From the NCBI GenBank assembly GCA_031254155.1, contig JAIRVA010000016.1, positions 1 to 19,429 on the forward strand: a DNA stretch of 19,429 nt, written 5' to 3'. Below the pieces are notes generated by a model, which saw only the letters and a program-made list of their open reading frames with translations, ran no database searches and had not been told where the DNA came from. This document shows, piece by piece, positions 14,484-19,429 of this stretch. The stretch comes from Propionibacteriaceae bacterium. GTDB taxonomy: Bacteria; Actinomycetota; Actinomycetes; Propionibacteriales; Propionibacteriaceae. The first letter of the stretch is position 1; every line of letters begins with the position of its first letter. The translations under genes and the position numbers were made by a program.

Positions 14484-15644
14484 GTGACAGTGCTATTTCG
14501 GATCATCGCGGCCATCGCCGCGCTTGGCGTCTGGGTCGTGGCCCCGGCGGCCTCCCCGGGTCAGGGGTCAAGCCAGAGCGGCACCGACCAGGGCGGCGTC
14601 GCCACGTCGCCCGCTTGGCCGTCGCCCAATACTGGGTCCGGGCAGTCCGGCTCCGGGCGGCAATGGCCATCGGGTTCTGGGCAGTGGGATCCGCGGACGC
14701 CACCGTCGGGGACGGGTGCGGGCAGCGGGACGGGGTCTAGCCAGTCCGCTGCCGCTGCCACGGATGAGCAGTCGGCCGGGCTGGTCCTGGTCTCGACCCA
14801 GATCGACTTCGGTACGGCGTCCGCGGCTGGTACCGGCATGGTCATCGACTCCGATGGCATCGTCGTGACGAACCACCACGTCGTCGCCGGGTCCACCGAG
14901 GTCACGGTGACCGTACCCGCCACCGACAAAACCTATTCCGCTGAGGTGCTGGGGTACGACGCGACGACCGATGTCGCCATCCTCCAACTCGACGGGGCCT
15001 CGGGTCTCACGACCGTCACCACCGACCTCGCCGCGGTGAGCGTCGGCGCCACGGTCACCTCTGTCGGCAACGCCCAGGGCGGCGGTGAGTTGATCGCCGC
15101 GCCTGGGACCGTCACCGCGCTCGGCCAGAACATCACGGTGAACGAGGACAACGGTACGACGGCCGACCTGACGGATCTCATCCAGGTGAACGCCGCGATG
15201 GTGCCCGGTGATTCCGGCGGTGCGATGCTGGACGCGGAGGGCGAGGTCATTGGCATGAACGTCGCCGGTTCGACCAACACCAGCGACCAGGTCGGCTACG
15301 CCATTCCGATCACCTCCGTGATGACGATTGCCGACTCCGTTCTGAAGGGTGTGAGTACACAGAGCATCACGCTCGGCCGGACGGGCTTTCTGGGGGTCCA
15401 GATGACGACGGGTACGGACGTGACCGTGGCCGGTCTGATCTCGGGCAGTCCGGCCGTGGCGGCGGGCCTCACGGTGGGCTCGGTGATCACGGCGGTTGAC
15501 AACACGCCCATTGCTGCCCGGGCCGACCTGACCGCCATTCTGGCCAGTCACCAGCCCGGCGACCAGGTGGCGGTGGCGTGGACCGATATGGGTGGTGCGA
15601 CGCACACCGAGACCATCACATTGGCGGAGGCGCCCCTCGCGTAG
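14484..15644 (+). CDS. secreted HtrA-like trypsin-fold serine protease with C-terminal PDZ domain
   Basis: The 386-residue precursor has a hydrophobic N-terminus (residues 4-20) ending APAAS, a plausible signal-peptidase site near 23/24 or an uncleaved anchor. A Gly/Ser/Gln/Pro-rich linker to about residue 90 follows. The chymotrypsin-like domain carries the triad H132 (TNHHVV), D163 (TTDVAIL) and S244 (PGDSGGAML), all intact. The PDZ domain is about 290-380 (GFLGVQMTTG to HTETITL, with GSPAVAAGLTVGSVITAVD). HtrA-type proteases degrade or process misfolded or specific extracellular proteins, with PDZ recognising C-termini. The GTG start at 14484 is 6 bases after agaggag (14471-14477). It lies 63 bases after the nitroreductase and ends just before a strong hairpin terminator. 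A role in processing the large surface protein downstream is possible but speculative. Confidence 0.93.
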   Translation: MTVLFRIIAAIAALGVWVVAPAASPGQGSSQSGTDQGGVATSPAWPSPNTGSGQSGSGRQWPSGSGQWDPRTPPSGTGAGSGTGSSQSAAAATDEQSAGLVLVSTQIDFGTASAAGTGMVIDSDGIVVTNHHVVAGSTEVTVTVPATDKTYSAEVLGYDATTDVAILQLDGASGLTTVTTDLAAVSVGATVTSVGNAQGGGELIAAPGTVTALGQNITVNEDNGTTADLTDLIQVNAAMVPGDSGGAMLDAEGEVIGMNVAGSTNTSDQVGYAIPITSVMTIADSVLKGVSTQSITLGRTGFLGVQMTTGTDVTVAGLISGSPAVAAGLTVGSVITAVDNTPIAARADLTAILASHQPGDQVAVAWTDMGGATHTETITLAEAPLA

Positions 15645-15658
15645 CTTTCTCCCTCCGC

Positions 15659-15693
15659 TTCGGCCCGGTCGTTTGCACCACGACCGGGCCGAA
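15659..15693 (+). terminator. strong hairpin terminator after the protease gene
   Basis: The arms ttcggcccggtcgt (15659-15672) and acgaccgggccgaa (15680-15693) are perfectly complementary over 14 bp, with a 7-base loop ttgcacc. The hairpin begins 14 bases after the protease stop. No T-tract follows (ctctgtccc), which is common for actinobacterial terminators. It would isolate the surface-protein gene from the protease transcript. Confidence 0.85.
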
Positions 15694-16015
15694 CTCTGTC
15701 CCGGCGCAGCCACCGATGGCTTCTGTTGAATAACTATTGTCACACATACAAACGAGAAGATTAATTCGAGAAATCGCCGACCAGGTGACAAGGTTTGAGA
15801 AGCTGGTTGGCAGCGCTCAATGACGATGGCGGCGGGCGATTACTCCGGTCTCTGTCTGGCCGTGGTTCGGCTCATTTACTAATACATTAACTAATTTTGC
15901 TTGACGATAGCGAAAAACCGCGAGTAGCGTGAAAGGCGTCGAGGGAAGTGTAGACACGGTTCTACAAGGGTGCGCCTCTAACGTGCGTGCCCGCGGGGAC
16001 GTAAGGGGCGAAATC
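15694..16015 (+). other. intergenic region with AT-rich promoter-upstream segment and 5' leader
   Basis: This is the longest gene-free stretch in the window. Its first half has AT-rich patches (15725-15775) with a weak promoter-like pair TTGTCA (15737-15742) and ATTAAT (15760-15765) at 17-base spacing. At 15874-15900 an A/T run includes two copies of actaat (15878-15883, 15890-15895) just upstream of the main promoter and could act as an UP element. Downstream of that promoter is a leader of about 80 bases with a small hairpin, tgtaga (15949-15954) with tctaca (15961-15966). It contains no GTAC, unlike the genes around it. I see no riboswitch I recognise and no supported small gene. Confidence 0.6.
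15901..15930 (+). promoter_or_regulatory. promoter of the large surface-protein gene
   Basis: TTGACG (15901-15906) and TAGCGT (15925-15930) are separated by 18 bases, with an AT-rich segment immediately upstream. Transcription would start near 15937 and leave an untranslated leader of about 80 bases before the ATG at 16016. The -35 is close to consensus; the -10 is GC-leaning but keeps the TAnnnT frame. Confidence 0.65.
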
Positions 16016-19000
16016 ATGGCGAATGAGGGTTTGAGCACCCGGCGTGGAGTCCGGGCCGCCTGGGCCGGCGTCACAGCGTGCGCGTTGGTGGTGGGGATGA
16101 TCGTTGCTAGTCCGGTCGCCGCCCCGCCGGCGGAAGCCGCGTACTCGGCCACCGGTGTCATCGTCGACACCGGTGGCTGGCGCGACGCGACACCACTCGG
16201 CATCGCGCTCTCCCAGCCCATGACCCCGGTGGACAACCGGTCGCTGTACGGCAGTACGTACACAAGCGGCGGCACGGTCTTCACCTTCGCCCGGGACGGC
16301 GAGACCGCCCGGCCCGACAACCAGGTGCTCATCGCCAACGGGGTTCGTACGAACGATCTGTCGAGTAGCTCGCTGTCGACGATGGCGATCGACGCCGACC
16401 CCTACGGCAAGCGCGGGGCGAAGTACGCGTACTTCTGGAGCTGGGCCTCAACCAACGACATTTCGACGGCGGAAGCCACCCAACTCGGCCTGACGAGTAA
16501 TCCCAGCGGGTACGCCCCGGTCTTCCGCGTCGCCCAGGACACGACCAAGGTCGAGGTCCTCCTCGTTCCGCGGTCGAACACGCTCGGCTGGGACCAGGGT
16601 TACTCGTACTGGTCCGGCGGCGAGGTCATCCAGGGTACCGGCGAGATCGTTTTCGGTGACGGTGAGTGTGACACCCTGGCGGGTGGGTACTCCATGCTGA
16701 TCCTCGACCCGGTGACCGGCATGTACAACTTCTCGGGCAAGATCGCCCCGGCGACGCCGTCCGACGCGATCTTCGGGACGAACACCGGCTTGTCCTGCGA
16801 TGGGCTGGGGTACGTCGCCTCGGACTTCGCGCTGGATGCGAACGGCAACGCGTACCTCCAGGTCAGGTCGAACCAGGCTGCCCCCGCCTTTGGCCTCCCG
16901 GCGGCGAACCGGGAGTGGATCGTGCGCGTGGTGCCGTCGACGACCGGCGACTGGACGTACAACCTGGTGACCCCGCTGGTCGCGGCCCCCGGCCAGGCCG
17001 CGGCGGCGGCTGACTTCGCCAATGGCGGTACGGGCAACTACGGGTCCGCGTTCTACCAGGGCAGCCTGTACGTGACCATGGGCACCAACCTGCTGCGGGT
17101 CAACCCGATGTCGGGGTACGTCTACGTCATCCCACCGGGGTCGGCCGCACCCCCGGCCATGGGGCCGGTGCAATCGTACGTCCAGGACCTGGCCTCCGGG
17201 CAGACCGCCGACGTCATCCAGGGCCGCGTCTTCCTCGACACGAACGCCAACGGCGCGATCGAGGCGGGGGAGCGGGCCGGGCAGTCCGGGCTGACCGTCG
17301 CGCTCTACATGTTGGACTCGTCGGGTACGTTTGTCTACCAGGGCCAGCGGACCACCGACGGCTCCGGCAACTACTCCTTCCTGGTCGGCGGCGCGGGGGA
17401 CTACCTTGTCCGCCTGGTCCAGCCCGCGGTGGGCGGGGTCAACGCGGTCCAGACGTACGCCAACGGTGGCGGCGATCTGAACCCGGTCATCGCCCACTGC
17501 GCGAACGGCGACGTGACAAGCGCTTCCGGCGGCGTGTGTGTCGGCGCGCTCGCCCAGCCGGCGCCCGACCCGGCGTTGCCGGCCGCCGCGGCCGCCGCCG
17601 GGACGGACACCACCACCCAGCCGGCCACCATGGCCATCTACTCGACGGTCACGATCACCTCCGACCAGGAGGTCGCGGACGCTGACTTCGGTATCACCGT
17701 CACGGGGTCCTTCGGCGACGCGGCCGCCGGACCGGCGACACTGCCCGCCGCCCCGGTCCACGTGAACGGTGTGGCCCCCGCGGTGTGGCTCGGGTCGACG
17801 CTCGGGGCGTACGCCGGCCCGGCCACCGACAACGCCGCCCACGACGCAACCGACGACGGGGTCACCATCGACTCGTACACCGGCCGGCTCCCGCTCGCGG
17901 GGACGCTGCTGGCCGGGACGCGGACCTACCAACTGAGCGCCGACGTCTCGGGCCCGCAGGCGAACTCGCCGCTGGTGACGGTCACCGGCTGGACGACCGG
18001 GGCCGGAAACTCCACGTGGGGGACGACGCCCGCCTGGACGCCGGTGGTCACGAACGGGACGGCCAGCGGGGCGTACCAGTACGCGAGCCCGGGCAGCCTT
18101 GGTGCCACCGGGGCGACGGTCCAGTGGCGGGCCGACGTGTCGACCGTCACCCCGGCGGGCCCGACGAATGGTGACGGTAGTTACCAGGCCGGGGCAACGG
18201 GGTCGCCCAACTGGACGACGCCGGGCGAGATCGAGGATTACGCTTTCACGGTGGCCGACGCGGTCTACCGGCCCGCCGCCCGGACGACGGGCGGGACGGG
18301 GACGTTCACCGTGGCCGGCGCGACCCTCACCGCTGGGACGGCGCTCGTCGTGGGTCCGGCGGCCGGGGCCGCGGCGGACGCACCGGTCACCCTCAGCGCG
18401 ACCGCGCCCAGCGGCTGGAATGTGGCGGCCGTCACGATCCGCGACACCGGGACTGGTGACGTGGTCGCCACGCCGACACTCACGACCACCGGTTCGACAA
18501 GCACTTTCACCTACACCCCGGCGCTCGCGTCGGATGTGGTCATCGAGGCGGTCTACGTCGGGACGCCGGATCCCGCCCAGTCGACGCTGACCCTGGACAA
18601 GGACTCGACCCCGGTGGGTACCTATGTCACGGCGACGGCGACGATCAAGGACCAGGGCGGGCACCCGCTGGACAAGGTACCGGTGACGTTCGCCAACGCC
18701 TCCGCCCCGCTGACGACGCTGACGGCGGACGGCGGCGGCCAGACCTGCGTCACCGACACGAGCGGGAGTTGCTCGGTCCGGGTCACCTCGTGGAAGGCGC
18801 AGCGGTTTGTCGATGAGGTCTCGGCCCAGGTGGCGGTCGACGGCGTCTCGCGGAACATCGCCCAGTCGCCCGCCACCGTCACGTTCACCGCGGGCGGTTT
18901 CTCGGCCACCGCGTCGACGTTCGCGGTCACCCCGGTGGCCGACCTCGGCGACCCCGGCACCTGGGTGACCGCCGACGGGGAGTCCGCCTACACCGGTACG

Positions 19001-19429
19001 CTCGTGGCGAGGGACGCCGGGGGTAATCCGTTGCCGGGTCTGAGTCTCGCCGATATGGTCTTCGCGGCGACGAGCCCGGTCGCGGTGACCGGTCTGACGG
19101 ACGCCGGTGACGGTACGTACACCGTCCGGCTTACCTCGACGGTGGCCGCCGCGACCCCGGTCGTGGCCGCCGCCTACGAGGGTGAGCCCGTGGGGACGGC
19201 CCAGCCCGTACCGTTCCGGGCCGGGGAGCCGGTGGCGGGCCCGGTGATCTGCGCCGACGGCCGGCCGGGGCCGAACCTCACGGTCGCGCCCGCGACCGTG
19301 GCCGTGGGTGAGCCGTCGACCGCGAAGGCTCTGATCACCGACAAGTTGTGCAACCCGGTACCGGACGTCTCGGTGGTCTTCGCCGCCGACGGTGCCACAG
19401 TGGTGTCGGCGGCGGCGGCCACCACCGGT
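16016..19429 (+). CDS. large secreted multidomain surface protein (SdrD_B-like, GEVED, Ig-like repeats), 3' end beyond window
   Basis: The frame is open for 1138 codons to the last base, with no stop. The ATG at 16016 follows aagggg (16003-16008) by 7 bases. A signal peptide is clear: basic STRRGVR, a hydrophobic core to about residue 36, and PAEA cleavage near 41. Residues about 44-398 form a domain I do not recognise, rich in beta-strand and aromatic/Gly content. At 400-470 is an SdrD_B-like fold (QGRVFLDTNANGAIEAGERAG, YSFLVGGAGDYLV). At about 563-745 is a GEVED-type domain, opening GSFGDA and closing GEIEDYAF (737-744). From about 855 come Ig-like/invasin-type repeats: STLTLDKDSTPVGTYVTATA, then a second near 967, then a third from about 1085 (PNLTVAPATVAVGEPST). 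Two cysteines (QTC, GSC) may form a disulfide in the first repeat. Such proteins act as adhesins or wall components; a wall anchor would lie beyond the window. Confidence 0.9.
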   Translation, partial: MANEGLSTRRGVRAAWAGVTACALVVGMIVASPVAAPPAEAAYSATGVIVDTGGWRDATPLGIALSQPMTPVDNRSLYGSTYTSGGTVFTFARDGETARPDNQVLIANGVRTNDLSSSSLSTMAIDADPYGKRGAKYAYFWSWASTNDISTAEATQLGLTSNPSGYAPVFRVAQDTTKVEVLLVPRSNTLGWDQGYSYWSGGEVIQGTGEIVFGDGECDTLAGGYSMLILDPVTGMYNFSGKIAPATPSDAIFGTNTGLSCDGLGYVASDFALDANGNAYLQVRSNQAAPAFGLPAANREWIVRVVPSTTGDWTYNLVTPLVAAPGQAAAAADFANGGTGNYGSAFYQGSLYVTMGTNLLRVNPMSGYVYVIPPGSAAPPAMGPVQSYVQDLASGQTADVIQGRVFLDTNANGAIEAGERAGQSGLTVALYMLDSSGTFVYQGQRTTDGSGNYSFLVGGAGDYLVRLVQPAVGGVNAVQTYANGGGDLNPVIAHCANGDVTSASGGVCVGALAQPAPDPALPAAAAAAGTDTTTQPATMAIYSTVTITSDQEVADADFGITVTGSFGDAAAGPATLPAAPVHVNGVAPAVWLGSTLGAYAGPATDNAAHDATDDGVTIDSYTGRLPLAGTLLAGTRTYQLSADVSGPQANSPLVTVTGWTTGAGNSTWGTTPAWTPVVTNGTASGAYQYASPGSLGATGATVQWRADVSTVTPAGPTNGDGSYQAGATGSPNWTTPGEIEDYAFTVADAVYRPAARTTGGTGTFTVAGATLTAGTALVVGPAAGAAADAPVTLSATAPSGWNVAAVTIRDTGTGDVVATPTLTTTGSTSTFTYTPALASDVVIEAVYVGTPDPAQSTLTLDKDSTPVGTYVTATATIKDQGGHPLDKVPVTFANASAPLTTLTADGGGQTCVTDTSGSCSVRVTSWKAQRFVDEVSAQVAVDGVSRNIAQSPATVTFTAGGFSATASTFAVTPVADLGDPGTWVTADGESAYTGTLVARDAGGNPLPGLSLADMVFAATSPVAVTGLTDAGDGTYTVRLTSTVAAATPVVAAAYEGEPVGTAQPVPFRAGEPVAGPVICADGRPGPNLTVAPATVAVGEPSTAKALITDKLCNPVPDVSVVFAADGATVVSAAAATTG

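Noticed and set aside
15737..15765. Second promoter (TTGTCA-17-ATTAAT) for a small RNA in the intergenic region
   Set aside because: The -10 matches poorly, and no terminator or conserved structure marks an RNA before the main promoter. Recorded only as part of the intergenic description.
15820..15882. 20-codon open frame (MTMAAGDYSGLCLAVVRLIY) in the intergenic region
   Set aside because: No ribosome site precedes it, it lies upstream of the mapped-looking promoter at 15901, and its length is expected by chance.
16448..18664. 738-codon open frame on the minus strand opposite the surface protein
   Set aside because: The plus-strand frame from 16016 has a promoter, ribosome site, signal peptide and recognisable domains. 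The minus frame is Arg/Gly/Val-rich without any motif and is a GC-driven shadow.
1..19429. tRNA, rRNA, CRISPR array, insertion sequence or known riboswitch
   Set aside because: Reading both strands I saw no cloverleaf with a TTCRANNC-type arm, no spaced repeat array, no transposase motif and no recognised aptamer core.

Overview
This is a chromosomal segment of a high-GC actinobacterium (Actinomycetota). The evidence is strong G/C bias at third codon positions, frequent GTG starts, an actinobacterial TopA carrying four C-terminal GR(Y/F)GPY repeats and a lysine-rich tail, an N5-glutamine-methyltransferase-like gene next to topA-tmk, and a secreted protein with SdrD_B/GEVED/Ig-like architecture typical of host- or surface-associated Actinobacteria. 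I cannot name a genus from the sequence alone.

Layout. (1) 1-5.0 kb is a housekeeping block: the possible tail of an upstream gene, a SAM-dependent methyltransferase, a 200-bp gap holding a long near-perfect hairpin, then topA and tmk overlapping by one base. In many actinobacteria holB follows tmk; here it does not. (2) 5.0-6.25 kb is a hipBA-type toxin-antitoxin pair whose HipA lacks about 120 internal residues, including the segment that normally carries the glycine-rich nucleotide loop and the regulatory serine. (3) 6.26-12.98 kb is a self-contained sugar operon: lacI-type regulator, lipoprotein sugar-binding protein, two MalF/MalG-type permeases and a GH31 alpha-xylosidase of the YicI type. 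It is read from one good promoter whose start point is covered by two tandem LacI-type operators. No ATPase gene is present, so a shared MsiK-type ATPase elsewhere is implied. (4) 13.0-13.56 kb is a Phd/YefM-RelE toxin-antitoxin pair, apparently leaderless, with a perfect 12-bp palindrome at its promoter. (5) 13.67-15.64 kb holds a nitroreductase and a secreted HtrA-like serine protease with a PDZ domain, closed by a strong hairpin terminator. (6) After a 371-bp AT-richer intergenic region with a clear promoter, a large secreted multidomain surface protein begins at 16016 and runs off the window end (1138 codons, no stop).

How the parts fit. The sugar operon would import an alpha-xyloside or related oligosaccharide, and the GH31 enzyme would cleave it in the cytoplasm. 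The LacI protein would repress its own operon until the sugar is present. The operon is bracketed by two toxin-antitoxin modules and sits where holB would be expected, so 5.0-13.6 kb looks like accessory DNA placed in a core-gene neighbourhood.

The signals most worth a second look are the 58-nt hairpin upstream of topA, the internally deleted HipA, the window-wide excess of the tetramer GTAC with its associated codon-context rule, and the operator/promoter arrangements of the sugar operon and the relE-type module. I found no tRNA, rRNA, CRISPR array or insertion sequence.
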